A DNA stretch of 64,000 nucleotides from the NCBI GenBank assembly GCA_013054445.1, contig JAAMPI010000017.1, forward strand, positions 33,702 to 97,701, written 5' to 3'. Positions within the stretch are counted from its first letter, which is position 1. Every line of letters begins with the position of its first letter. Of the stretch, positions 32,888 through 44,634 are shown in pieces. A program made the translations under genes and the position numbers. This DNA comes from Cudoniella acicularis. Its lineage: Eukaryota; Ascomycota; Leotiomycetes; Helotiales; Helotiaceae. A model generated the notes under the pieces. The model saw only the letters and a program-made list of their open reading frames with translations, did no database searches and had not been told where the DNA came from.

Positions 32888-34786
32888 ATGGAGAACAGCA
32901 AGTACTTAAACGTTTACAGCGGGCCTACTTCTCTGCAGAAGTACTTCGATCCAGACGAGCAACCTATGTTGCCACTTGTAGAGCTTCCAGCCAACTTGAA
33001 CCCCTTCTTGAGCGACAATGTCCACATCTTCGCAAAGATGTTGACCGCACTGCCAGCCCAAAATGTCAAGGCTCTCCCTGGTGAGCGATTCCCAAGATGC
33101 TCGTCATGCATAGAAGAAGTAGCTGACTCATGACTATCTCCTTGAAGCACTGAACATGCTTCAGAACGCGCCCACATCTGCGAATAAGACAATTATAGAA
33201 CCAAGCTCCGGGTCGACTGTCATTTCATTGTCCCTCGCTTCACGGGTTCTCTACCAAAATGAGAATGTGTGCGCTTATGTTACCAATAAGACAGAACTGG
33301 CGCGTCTCCAAACACTTCGGTTTTTTGGGCTCAAAGTGTGAGTGTTCTTCCAATTTTCCAACCTTCTGACACTGTGGGACATTTTTCTCACTTTCATATC
33401 CGCTACGTAGAGAGCTGTACGGTGGTCCATCTCAGCCTGAGATCTCGGATACGAGGGGTATCATTAATAAAATTCGACGAATGGCAGAAAGTGACCCGAA
33501 TCTGTACAACCCTGGACAGTACGAAAATGAAGACGTAAGTTAATGTATGCCTTGATGAAGCATCATGATATTAATGCAGGAAACAGAACTTCAAATCTCA
33601 TTTGCGCTGGACCGGCCCTCAGTTGTTGCAACAGCTTCCGAATATTGGTATATTTTGTGCCGGAATGGGAAGTGCTGGTTAATACTCTGCCATTTGATCT
33701 ATGGAGAGTCAAACACTCACAGATCTTGACAGGTTGTGTGACTGGTACAGGACTATACCTGAAACAGAACAAGCCCAACGTGGCCATTGTGGGGCAAGTC
33801 ACCCTGCTTTATATTGCTTCATACGAAACTCAGCTAATATTTCCATTAAAGAGTGTGTAACCGAGTCGGTGATCCGGTTCCCGGACCTAGACCAGCGCCA
33901 CTATTCGAATCGATCGCGTTTCCTTGGAAGAAGGTGGCTAATGCCATCGAAGAAGTTGACTCAATCCAATCCTACAAGCTCTCAATGGAACTTTCGCGCC
34001 AGGGTCTCATTTGCGGTCCTTCCTCAGGAATGGCTCTACAAGGTCTTCTAAGCTTCCTAACGAAAGCGAAAGAAGAAGGTCGTCTTGAGAAATACGCTGA
34101 TCAACAAGGTCAAATCTCTTGTGTCTTTCCGTGTTGTGATCTTCCTTACCAATACCTCGACAACTATTTTAAGAAGCTGGACGATAGCAACTTCCATCCG
34201 ATTGTGAATGAGGCAAGTTTGAGCTTAAGTCTGGGCTTTCTTGTTTGGGAACGAATCACTAACTTTTGATCAGCATCTACTGACCATCGACACGCATTTT
34301 TATGATCCTGCTTGGGAGCTCGAACCTGCAGATGCCCTTACTATGTTACATGGAGGAGAAAAAGCCAGAAACTGTCAGAAGATGACTTCAAATGATGGAC
34401 ACGAATGTCTGCTTGTTTCAGGACGAGGACCAGACCAGACAAGTCCGCTAGCAGCGGTGCGGATAATCGATATCCGTTCCGCGGCAGATTTTGCAACTCA
34501 CCGTCTCTGCGGTGCTATTAATCTGCCATTCTCATCCGTGTCTTCTACTAGTATGAGTCCATTCGAGGATATTGCTGTCCTTGAAGCACAGTGGAAGGAA
34601 GGAAAGAAGATACTAGACAAAAATAAACTTACTGCCTTGGTAGGGAGTGAGAAGTCAGTTATGGTTGTCATTTGTTATAATGGGGAGAGTGCACGGATGT
34701 CGACGAGCATTTTGAGGGCTCAGAAAATCCAGGCCTTCAGCGTGAAAGGAGGAATGCCTGCAATGACCAGGCTAATGGAACATTAA
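32888..34786 (+). CDS. PLP-dependent cysteine-synthase-fold enzyme fused to a rhodanese domain
   Basis: Seven exons: 32888-33080, 33148-33337, 33411-33534, 33587-33677, 33733-33793, 33852-34212 and 34274-34786, giving 510 aa. The phases agree at every join. Introns 5 and 6 use GC-AG borders, both with donor GCAAGT. The N-terminal ~330 residues have the tryptophan-synthase-beta/cysteine-synthase fold: V-K-A-L-P with the probable PLP Lys, S-S-G-S-T substrate loop, G-M-G-S-A-G and G-T-G-L-Y phosphate-cup region. The C-terminal ~150 residues form a rhodanese domain with R-I-I-D-I-R-S and active loop C-Y-N-G-E-S-A-R. Family knowledge: such enzymes do beta-replacement or beta-elimination on Ser/Cys derivatives, and rhodaneses carry sulfane sulfur. 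It could supply a sulfur- or amino-substituted alanine to the NRPS (inference). The substrate is unknown. Confidence 0.85.
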
Positions 34787-35635
34787 GCGTCGGTATGGGT
34801 TTGTCGGATCTAAAAATACCGAGCTGCGTGAACTGCTCTTAGATGCACTTAAATAAAAGTTTCACATAAATCTTTCTCAATCAATTGAGGTGCATTAGTT
34901 GAGGCTTAAAGTGATTACATCGTGAAGCCATTGATGGACGTCACCCCTCGTGCAGACACTAGGGACACAACGATCTCCTGCAAGCCAGAGTATTCCTTTT
35001 GTTGAATTAAGTACTGTGAACGAGCCACAATAGGTGAGTAGCTATAAATAGTCAATTTCATGTCTACCTGGTGGCAGCGAGAGTAATAAATAAGGCCGTA
35101 TGCATAGCCGAATACGAATCGTAGATAACGCCGAAAATAAATGAATTGCACACACATAAAGAGTTATACGACAATACATATAATCAAGGATAATATAGAG
35201 AAATCTCAGAGGCTTTGTGTTGCTGTGCCTATTTATGCCAAGTCGTCTAGAATTTGGAGTGTTGTGGGTGGTTTCCTCTAATGCATCATTATTCTGCCAA
35301 GGTGGATAAATTATTTCGCTTACTTCGCCACAACACATCCGAGCAATGACAGACTAAGTAGCCAGGACGAATTGAATACTATTTGTAATGCAATTTTCAG
35401 TCATGCTGAACCTATTTGACTTCGTCTTGCCTAGTATACGTTTGTCATTCTTTTGGGCATTTGAATTGTTTTAGTGAAGTCGTTAAGGGAATCTACTTTC
35501 CAGGTATAGATATAACACTTCCATTTTTAAAAGAAATCTAAATTCTCTATATATTTACCTTAATCTCGCACTCATAAACAATAAAGAATCTTGCTTCACT
35601 CCATAGACCGGCTCAGCGTTCAAAAAGCCACAAAT
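34787..35635. other. Convergent 3' intergenic region
   Basis: 849 bp between the ends of the PLP-rhodanese gene and the D-amino-acid oxidase. Short ORFs on both strands lack family features. It presumably holds both terminators. Nothing else seen. Confidence 0.4.
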
Positions 35636-37030
35636 CTACAAACTCTTGACATGACTCTGGACATGAGAGCACACCTCTCTAGCAATTCCAACTGATCCTT
35701 CGTAGCTGTCATCAATTTCAGTAACAGCACTAATTAACTCCGAAATTCACTCACCCAGCGCTATAATTACCATAACAATGGTAAATAAACTTTTCCGAGC
35801 CATCTTTACCACGGTAGCACTCGGCCTCCATCCTGGGACCTCCTCGTCTCGATGGGCGCAGTCCCACCTGGACTTTGAGAACCTCAAATTCACCGCCAGC
35901 ATTCAAAAGCTCTGGCGCAATGGGCTTGCAGCGATCGAGAATTGTCTTCGTCATATCATCATTAGGCACTGTGTTCCAGTCGCCAGGAATTTTGCAGCCT
36001 CCCAAAAGGGTCTGATTCGTTCCCGGCCATGGAATGACGAGAGCTTCCCATCCATCTCCACGTCTTGTCGCAATTCTAGATGCTTGGCCTGCCACAAGGA
36101 CTGTCTGGCCTTTGGTTGGGAAAACATTCGTATCAGAGACAAGTGCACCAGCTGCTAAACCTGTACAGTTGATCACACCAATGGAATTTTCGAGGCCATC
36201 GAGGGAGAAAACATCGGAAGGAGACCCCACGATATGCTCGCGGCATTCGACGCCCTGCTCACGGCACGTACCCTGTAGATATTGGAGATAAATAGGAGGA
36301 CATACTGCGAACGTTTTATATCGAAAGCCTGCGGCGAAATTGCCTTCCGCATCTATTGCTTCTTTAGACATGACTTCGAAGCTCGGTAAGAATGATGTCC
36401 ACCAGTGGGATGCTGCCGGAGTCAGAGGTTCATCTTCATACTCGTTCCTGTTTTGTTTAGTTCTCTCAACAGTGGAATGTTCTTTACGAGTTGGTTACCA
36501 GAGATACACCGCGGGTTTCATCTGAATCACCAACAGTTAGCATGTAAAGCATGTTCAATTGGGTAATTCGAGAGTTAACTATACTTCTATGCCAAGCTTC
36601 TCCGGTCGGACTGCTTGAACCAGCTCCAACCAGTGTAAAAAAGTCTGGCGGTCCCATTCTTGCTGGCGATAGTCTGCAAAATCGGGATTGGATCGCCATT
36701 GCTAAAAATCGATATTTAGTCGAGCCCCTGAATGATAATAGTGGGAGGCAATTACTGCGCCAGAACTAACAAATTTATCAGCTGGGTTTCTCAGACAGAG
36801 GAAATTATCGTGGGTTGATGGACAAACCGCATAGATGTGTATGTCGGCTCTCTATCACCATCACCAGGCCAGTCCCTTGCTACGATGGTAACGTCAAAGC
36901 CAGCTTCAGCAAGACTCAGTGCCGTCTGAAGTCCCACGACTCCAGCACTATTCTCAATTAGCTGAGTCAGAAAAAGGGGCTACGTTGTGTACCCAAGCAC
37001 CACAATACGTGAGCGCCCATTATTTTCCAT
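35636..37030 (-). CDS. D-amino-acid oxidase (FAD), seven exons
   Basis: Exons 37030-36993, 36947-36828, 36765-36756, 36701-36585, 36521-36499, 36447-35755 and 35705-35636 join in phase to 356 aa, the normal length for the family. The N-terminus R-I-V-V-L-G-A-G-V-V-G-L-Q is the FAD dinucleotide fold, followed by A-R-D-W-P-G-D. Y-T-S-M-R-S-G-A-Q-W-R is assembled only if a 10-nt microexon is used. V-I-N-C-T-G-L, V-F-P-T-K-G-Q-T and G-L-R-P-S-R-R-G-G-P-R carry the substrate-binding Arg. The end resembles D-amino-acid oxidase C-termini and finishes K-S-L, a weak candidate peroxisomal signal. The enzyme would oxidise D-amino acids to 2-oxo acids with H2O2. Beside an NRPS with three epimerases it might edit or degrade D residues or make an oxo-acid precursor (inference). 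Confidence 0.87.
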
Positions 37031-38056
37031 TTGGAACACAACCAGAATACTGTTCGAGTAAAAAGCCAAGGTGCTGCTTTTGCAAACAAGGTAACTTGGG
37101 GATAATCTTGGTAGTCAGAACAATGTTACTTAGTAAAAATAGAGCACTGTAGAAGTACTGGTAACACGGGGCCGATTCAACTTCTGACTTTATTACAAAT
37201 AACCCCCCTTCGAAAAGCAAATAAGCTGGAGCAAGAAAGACTGACTGAGAAAAAAGACGAGGTCTAGGTAGAGACGCGCACCTGACGGTTCTGTCCGCTT
37301 ATGCTAACTTGAACAAACAGTGGGGGTTAATCTGACTAAACGGTGCCTCAGCTTAGGCACTTTGAATATACGAACCTTTTGGAACTACCGGCGGGGTCGT
37401 AGAGCAGAGTGCTGCCAGACTTCCCATCCCTGTAAGGTTGGTCGTTGTCAGATTCAGGACTTGTTGTGGCATTGTGCTTCACGCCAGCTACAGGGCTGGC
37501 GTGTTAGAATAGTGCCGTTTGGTTCATCTGGGTAAGGGTTACTTGTGCCACAGCATATGTAGTAAGACTAAGCCCTGACTGCATTTGACTACATGGCATT
37601 GCTGCTGACTATGCTCCTATACGGAATAAAGGAGGCGCTTAGTAGGCCCTGGAGGGTACCCATGCCCCCATGACCCCACCACCCTGTTGCCTTATCCAGA
37701 TTCCCGTAAACCAGTCATCCCAGCAGACAGCATGGTGTACGTAGGGTCAGCCCTAGTATCAGGGAGTCCCCCGGTGGTGCATACGATAAGCGGTCGCTGT
37801 CCCGCGCTTTACACCGCGGAGAATACTAAAATTACTATACAAGTAGTACAAGGGCAAATACAATGCGCGCGCACGATAAAATTCAATTAATTAACATATT
37901 ATATTATAAATTTAATATTTATAAATAGGCTTTACGAGCTCCCTATAAGTAAAACCAAAATAAAAACCCCCCTGGCTCCACAGACCTACCACGATCAGCA
38001 CAATTTTAGACCAAAAAAGAAACTCAAAACTTCATTGTTCAGATTACTTCAACATT
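37031..38056. other. Divergent intergenic region, D-amino-acid oxidase / O-methyltransferase
   Basis: About 1 kb with no supportable gene. A perfect 8-bp stem occurs near 37480-37505 (CACGCCAG .. CTGGCGTG). Promoters for both genes must lie here. An AT-rich stretch runs from 37880 to 37940. Confidence 0.4.
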
Positions 38057-39532
38057 ATGGCCTCTCTCCCCGAGCTCGCTGCTGATATCTCCTGCAAAAC
38101 CGACCATTTGGTCAGTCTCATGAAGAGCAGCGGCATGGACTTACCTAGCTGGGATGAGAATGCACCGGCTGAATTTGCAGAGTACGGGCCGCACGCGGGC
38201 GAGATCCAACAAACACGATATGCACTCATAGATCAGTTGACCCAGGCCTTGCGCCTTGCCATGGGGCCTACTGAATATGTGAAATCTCTGATCAGCAACG
38301 CAGTATGAGTTACTTACTTTCATTTCTTGCACTCCACAAAGTTAGCCCAAGGCCACGCCAAGAACAAGAACAAGTATTTGACAAAAAATGTGCTTCTAGC
38401 CCATTGACATCGGCTCCATGCGAGCAATCATCAAGTTTGGCATCCCGGGCTGCGTTCCCTTGGGCAACAGCGACATCCCCATCGCAAAAGTCGCCACCAA
38501 GTGCGACGTCGACCCCCAAGCTCTGAAGCGGCTTCTCAGCTACTGCAAGACCAATGGCGTCTTTCGAGAAACACGCCCCGGATACATTGGCCACACTGCG
38601 GCCTCGGCTGCTCTCGCAAGAAGCGACCTCGGTCGTGCAATGCAATGGAGCGTCGATATTCCGGCCCTCTCGGGTTTGAGGATATTTGATGCCCTGAAGC
38701 TCTTCGGACCGTGCGATTCGCCTCGGGAATGTGGCTTTAATCTTGCGTACATGACTGAGGAGACGATGTTTGAGTATCAGGAGAGACATCCGCAGATTGC
38801 CACCCTGTTCAATGATAATATGAAGACCGAATCAGGTGCGACGCGGTTGTCTCCTAAACATGCTGCGGCCGGGTTTGACTGGTCGAAGATCGGGAGTGGA
38901 ACGGTGGTTGACGTGAGTACCATATTCTATTCATCCATCCATCGAGATACTAATGGGACTTTTGAAAACGCAGATGGGCGGGTCAAATGGCCATGTCAGT
39001 ATGACCATTTCAGAGTGCTACCCTCGTCTGAAGTTCATTGTGCAAGATCGGACGGCCGAAATTGCTCTGTGGCAGAAACAACTCCCTGAGGAGTTTGCAG
39101 AGAAAATCACATACCAGTATCATGACTTCTTTACTGCTCAAAAAACCAAAGCCGATGTATACTTCTTCAGATATATTCTTCATAACTGGGCAAACATTGA
39201 TGCGGTTGAAATTATCCGATGTCTGACGCCCGCCTTGAAGAGCGGAACAAGACTGATCATCATGGAATACCTCGGCCCGCAAGGAAAGGAGATGGGGGAG
39301 TTTGAAGAGCGGACTTACAGGTAAGCAAGCCTTGGATCGTAACAATGTTGACTATCAACTAAAGAAAGGCAGGCTTCGTGATTTGCAGATGTTGTCCTTC
39401 TTGGGAGCGCAGGAGAGAACGCTAGAAGAGTATAAGGCCATCGTCACCAGAGCGGCGCCGAGATTTACCTTTGTGGGGTTCCAAACACCAGTGGGAAGTT
39501 CAATGTCATTGATGGAATGGATCTACGTCTAG
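38057..39532 (+). CDS. SAM-dependent O-methyltransferase, COMT-like family
   Basis: Four exons: 38057-38302, 38400-38912, 38974-39320 and 39373-39532, 421 aa, all in phase. The N-terminal half is the helical dimerisation/winged-helix part (I-K-F-G-I-P.., A-L-K-R-L-L-S). The SAM loop V-V-D-M-G-G-S-N-G-H is created by splicing exon 2 to exon 3. The catalytic region reads F-R-Y-I-L-H-N-W with the general-base His, followed by A-L-K-S-G-T-R-L-I-I-M-E-Y. Length and order match fungal PF00891 enzymes that methylate hydroxyl groups of secondary metabolites. Apicidin-type clusters also contain an O-methyltransferase. It lies inside the cluster and probably acts on the peptide, a hydroxylated precursor or an N-hydroxy group. 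Confidence 0.92.
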
Positions 39533-40864
39533 GAAACAAAGGGATTGGGATTAGACTCAACGATATTTTTTTTTTACATTTCAGGGATTTTATAACTGCG
39601 ATTGATTAAATGTGATTAAAGAGTCTAGGGATACCAACCTCCGAGGAGGCATTCTCTGCCACGTTGAAAGAGAAACGAAAGTTAACAATTTTTTTTTAAA
39701 AAAAATGTATGCAGAGTTTGTTTTGATCGTCCGCCACTGAAAAAGGAGGTTTTATTAAGTTAATGATTCTGGCCGGGGGATCAGTGTTAAATATAGGCCT
39801 AAGGAGTCTAGGAGCTTCTGTAAGGATTACGAATTCAGTGCACTCGTCACTGTATTCGTAAGGTGGCAGGGCTTACGAGTTCAGCGTACTCGCCGCTGAA
39901 GAACCTCCTGGAATTGGGGGCCCTTAGGGCCTATATATAAGGCACTTCCCACTGCAAATATAATGTATCGCTGAAAATAAGACCCAAATCACAACAATCG
40001 GCTTTTATAGGAGAATATTCGTTGATGAATCACAAATACACTAAGCCATTAATCCATTTCTTTGTCTTTAATAGTGTCAGGTCGAATTCTTACAGGAGCC
40101 AATCTAGCATTCCATTTAAGTCGACCTCTATCGAGGCATATATTTGTCAATGCAGATTTTCAACCAACTTGAAGGACTTTGCGTCCACACATATTTGTGT
40201 TTGCGCATCTCAAGCAATTACTCTCCTAGGAAGTTTTAATGTCGGCCTTGGATCTCCCAAGAGGATAGCCAGCGTCTGCTTCCATCCTGTATGTATTCTG
40301 TATATTTTCAAGGACTGACTTGCTGTGGTGTGCCTTTTAGAATTAGATGTTAGTTACTAAGGCAGAGAGGGGCCTTACGCTTATGTTTGATCCGTTTGCT
40401 GACCTGATCAGAGTGGATACAATTTTGATGCTCAAAAGAAGGCAGGGAGAAGGTTAATCTGAGCCAAGTGGGACTCGTGAAGTAACCTTGACGAGGCGAC
40501 AGGACACGGCACAACTGGCCAGTTAAAGTAACACTCGCGCTATTCTTCAACTATCAATAACATTAGAAGTATATTAAAAACGTATTTTTAATGTTTATAT
40601 TTTTTGTGCAATTTTTAAAGCAATATTATTTCATAATAATATAAATATAATAGACTATATAATTTTATTTTATTTAGATAATAAGAATACATAAGTATTA
40701 AAATATATATAAGTTAATAGAAATATTGAATTATATTAACTTATAAAAATTAATAAAAATATAATTTAATTATTTTGGTCAAAACAATTGAATTTATATA
40801 TAAAACATAAATTTAGAGAAATTTTGTCTAAAATTTACTACTAGCAATAATTACAACCCGACCC
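39533..40864. other. Convergent intergenic region with decayed repeat and AT-rich tract
   Basis: No gene is supported; the longest ORF (40022-40318) has no family features. It contains the inverted-repeat element at 39792-39937 and a strongly AT-rich segment at about 40560-40850. Confidence 0.45.
39792..39937. repeat. Small inverted-repeat element with two diverged 26-bp internal units
   Basis: Terminal arms TATAGGCCTAAGG (39792-39804) and CCTTAGGGCCTATA (about 39922-39935) are inverted with one extra base. Inside, two 26-bp units starting TTACGA (39827 and 39873) differ at five positions, all transitions. It looks like a degraded MITE or a fragment of an LTR. Confidence 0.5.
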
Positions 40865-42714
40865 TTAACTCCCCCACCGCTTCATTAGTTCACGGTTTAA
40901 TTGTTCGTGACGCTCCTGCGATTGAACGTGTTCCTTTAATAAGGAGTCATATTTCAGGACGGCGTCTAGAAAGATTTGGGTTCCATGCCCACTGGAGTCA
41001 CAATAATCAGCTCTGAACGACCAAGAAATTAAAAGAAAGCAAGGGCGACTTACCACTCTTCTTTACTGGTAAATTCCTCGGGCGCATGGCTTATCCCATC
41101 CTTACTGGGTACAAAAATCATCGCCGTTGGCACCCCACACGAAGCCGTCAACGCACTATCATGCCCGGCAAACGACTGTATCTCCATGCATTTATCTTCG
41201 CCCACCTCATCAATCGCCGCAGACCAAATGCACGACATGAGCGTACTATCAAACTTCACGGCCGGGCTCTCCCAAACCTTCGTCATCTGGAATGTCAATT
41301 TCGGACTCTCAGCTGTCATGAGCGCCATCTTGTCCTTGACGCTGGCCTCCATATCGTTCAGTCCTTCCTCCGACTGACACCTGATGTCCACCGTGAAGCT
41401 GACAGAGCCTGGAATCGTATTTGATGAAGGGCGATCCAATTGAAGCATTCCTACTGTGGCAAAAGCGGATCGCTTCATGGCCTCTTCATTAAGAAGCATC
41501 ACAATAGATGATGTGGCTACCAGTGCGTCTGCGCGGTTCTCCATTGGCGTGGAGCCTGCATGTGCCCGTACCCCTGTTACAATGACTTTATACCATCGTA
41601 TTCCTTGGATGCCAGTGACGATGCCTGCCTTTCGGTCCTTCTTTTCGAGTCGGCTTCCTTGCTCAATGTGTAATTCCAAATGTGCACTTAGGGGGTTGAG
41701 ACGATAGTCGGCATAGTAGGGTCCAAGATAGTTGATTCTCGACAATTCCGATTTCATTGTTGCTCCAGCCTCGTCTCGGAGCTTGTAGGCGGCGGACAGT
41801 GAAGAATTGCCTGACCAGACTGCGGAACCGGAGCATCCTGGATTGAACCTAGCCCCTTCCCTGTAAATAGTTAGATATTTTATTTCCTCGGATTTTCCTT
41901 GCCCCTTTTTTACGTTGGAAGAGATATTAGAAAATGTTGGGTTACCTACTCGTTTGCCCAAACGATTGCTGCCACAGGTGCATATGTTTTAATTCCAGCC
42001 TCTTTAATCGATCGAAGCACCTCAAGACCTGCCAGGACACCGAGAATACCGTCGTACCTTCCACCTATTTTCTGTTTATCAGCAAGGTCTGTTTGATACA
42101 TTTGCGGCTATCACATAACACGATATACATGACTACTAGACACAACGTAGAAGTGACTTGACTTACCAAGTGGCTGAGTATCAAGATGACTTCCCATTCC
42201 GAGAGGCGCAATTCCCATATTCTCCCCAGGCAACACCGCAAATATGTTTCCAATGGCATCAATCCTGACTTCACATCCCAAGATCTTTGCTTGCATCACG
42301 AACCAGTCTCTGGCGGATTTGTCGGCGTCGGAAAGTGCCAGCCGTTCCATGCCTGTAGTTCCGGGGATGGCACCCCATTCCGCCGTGTAGTGGATATCTT
42401 GCCAAAGACGGTCTGGGTTCGCTCGAGGCCCATTTTTCGCTCTTGACCGGCCATCAACAACGGCTGGTGATGCTTCTTCAAAATTAGCCCTTGTTTGAGA
42501 AATTTCCCAATCTCGTGTTAAAACACCTACTTGAAGTAACGGTTTTTTCTATAGCTAGAACCTTTTCAAGTTTAGTTTCTGGTTCAAGAGCTGTGACATC
42601 CTTCACGTGAGATTTGATTGCCGGGGATTTGATCTTCTTGTGGACTGGATAATGAGTGCTTGTGAAGCTGGTTTCAATCAGACTCGGAGCCATGGTGTTT
42701 TTCGTTATGGGCAA
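40865..42714 (-). CDS. M20-family N-carbamoyl-L-amino-acid hydrolase / allantoate amidohydrolase
   Basis: Exons: 42714 (or 42693)-42527, 42489-42167, 42064-41950, 41860-41054 and 40991-40865. From 42693 this gives 512 aa. Metal ligands are complete: G-S-H-L-D-T-Q-P-L-G-G-R-Y-D (His, Asp), W-A-N-E-E-G-A-R-F (Glu pair, formed across an intron), L-H-I-E-Q-G (His) and F-A-G-H-D-S (His). G-V-R-A-H-A-G-S-T-P is the lid/dimer motif. These features identify the AllC/HyuC/beta-ureidopropionase branch. It would remove a carbamoyl (ureido) group from an amino acid or hydrolyse a related amide. The first intron is only 37 nt as I place it, so the first exon is uncertain; no other in-frame start exists upstream of the conserved part. 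A cluster function would be unusual, for example releasing or recycling a precursor amino acid. Confidence 0.83.
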
Positions 42715-44634
42715 ATGGAATGTTCGTGTCGAACTTCAGAAAGTGCGGTAAGGGCTCGAAAAGTGCAAGGAAAACTATTTAGCATGGGGAATATCACTAG
42801 CTCAGGGGAGTCAGTTTCGAGCTGCAGATTATAGTTTCCCGAACTGGAGAAAAGTCATGCCAGAGCTTCGGGAGTATTGTTTCAGCTATGTGGTAAGCCA
42901 GCGTGAATGTGAGGTCAGATTTTATTGGTCATATTGGATTACTGTATATTGAATAGGGGCTGTAGTAAATAAACGAGTTCTAAGCAGGAGTATAGTAATC
43001 GCTTCTGTCCCCCATTGGGGGATCCGAGCCCCTTGCAAAAAACATCTTATTGACTAATAATGTTAGGTCTTTTCGTGCTTGTAGAAATCAATTACCCTGG
43101 TGTTTCGCGGTTTAGCGTAGTCTCGCGATTAATGCTGCATGGTAGTCTCTGCATGGAGCTCGGCGCACATTTAGGTGTCCATGGTGATGTTGAATGTTAA
43201 TGAGCAGTTTATTTTGGCAATCACTGCACTGAGATTTAGCCATCACTCAGCCTCAGAGATTGGAAATGCTAGGCTGCGTACAGGACCTTGCGCCGCTGTC
43301 TTCCGCATGGCATGTTGCAAAAGCAGATACCCATTGTTCGAGATGCATGGACTTTAGATCGGGTTTAATTTGGACCCGATGCAGTGTCATTATTGGTATT
43401 GGTCAAGGCTGTTCCCTGATGCTGTCATGTGGAGTCCCTAACGATACCATGTGGAGTCCCTGATGTTGCCATGTGTAGTCCCTGATCGTGCAATGCGGAG
43501 TAATACCTTGATGGAATATGTTGCTAATATCAAGCTTGCTGACTGTACGCGAGATGTGATTGCTCAGCTGACTGTTAACCCCGAGCTATCGTACTGTGTC
43601 TGAGTACCCCCACGTTTCGCTTGTATAATTATTTCCCCTGGAAAACGATGATGGTAGGATAATGATCCTTAGTGTTTATAATAACACTAAGTAATGAATC
43701 CCTCACAGCAGGGTCGAACCCTGACGAAGATCATTAAAGTCACGGGCCTTGCAACTACCTCTGCATATTCACGTGTTTCAACCGCCAGATTTGTAATGGG
43801 AAATAAATCAAAATACCTTGACAATCTCACATGTTGATGGTAAAATCTTTGAACACTATCCCACCCAAAGTTGCCAGTCACGTGATTTAGCGACCAAACA
43901 CTTCAAAGATTAGACATCTTTCAATCAAGCGAATAAAGAGCCTTTAAATATTGAAATTCTTCCAAGGAAATTGAATATAATTATTTAGATTATTGGAAAT
44001 ATTCACTTATAGATATTTAATTGTTTTAAAGTGTTTTTACATGATTTCGCTTGAAAGCAAACAGTGCGTGGGATAAGATAGTGTATTAGAACGGCTATAA
44101 ACAGCCTCATTTACGACGGAGTAGTACAGGGCATGCATAAATTTACTAGGAGAATTGAAGTCACCGAACTTTGTTTCTCAAGCTGTGGTGAACGTATCAA
44201 TCCCCAAATTCTACATTCATTTACACCTTGATCTGGTACGGGCGTCTTAGTTGCAACTCTCCCCACGAAGTAAGGTTTTATTAAAGCAACATGTTTGAAT
44301 CTTACATTTAAGTGTGAAGCCATATATCGCGGTTTCTAATTATAGCGTGAATCGTAATCGAGGTAAATATTAAGGTTGTCCGCATTAGGACTTGAAATAT
44401 AGCACGTTTGAATCAGTGTCTCTCAATACGTTATGTTTCTATGTGCGACTTTTAACGGGGAAGAATTTGGCCTCTCATTCCTCTCACTGTTACGAAGTCC
44501 GAAACACTTGAACTCGAAACTTGACAATCGCACAACTTGACTTTATGTGATTGAACAATTTGTGTATTAAAATACTAGCAGCTTCCCAAGTCACGCCGAC
44601 CTCCATCTATTCTATCTCTCTGCATTCTCTTTCC
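42715..44634. other. Intergenic, 1.9 kb, no gene recognised
   Basis: Several ORFs of 60-70 codons lack homology features. It contains the 22-bp tandem array (43414-43501) and the promoter of the amidohydrolase on its left. The right part is the 3' flank of the ABC transporter. Confidence 0.4.
43414..43501. repeat. 22-bp imperfect tandem repeat, four units
   Basis: Units begin CCCTGAT or CCCTAAC and end TGGAGT, TGTAGT or CGGAGT, at 43414, 43436, 43458 and 43480. Spacing is exactly 22 bp, with variation concentrated in the middle. Not coding. Confidence 0.85.

Noticed and set aside
36484..36699. A 71-codon minus-strand ORF and an apparent frameshift in the D-amino-acid oxidase
   Set aside because: It lies in another frame over an exon; counting the six-T run correctly gives the conserved H-W-L-E-L-V sequence without a shift.
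43414..43501. tRNA or structured RNA candidate in the 42.7-44.6 kb gap
   Set aside because: No cloverleaf or A/B box arrangement was found; the regular signal is a tandem repeat.
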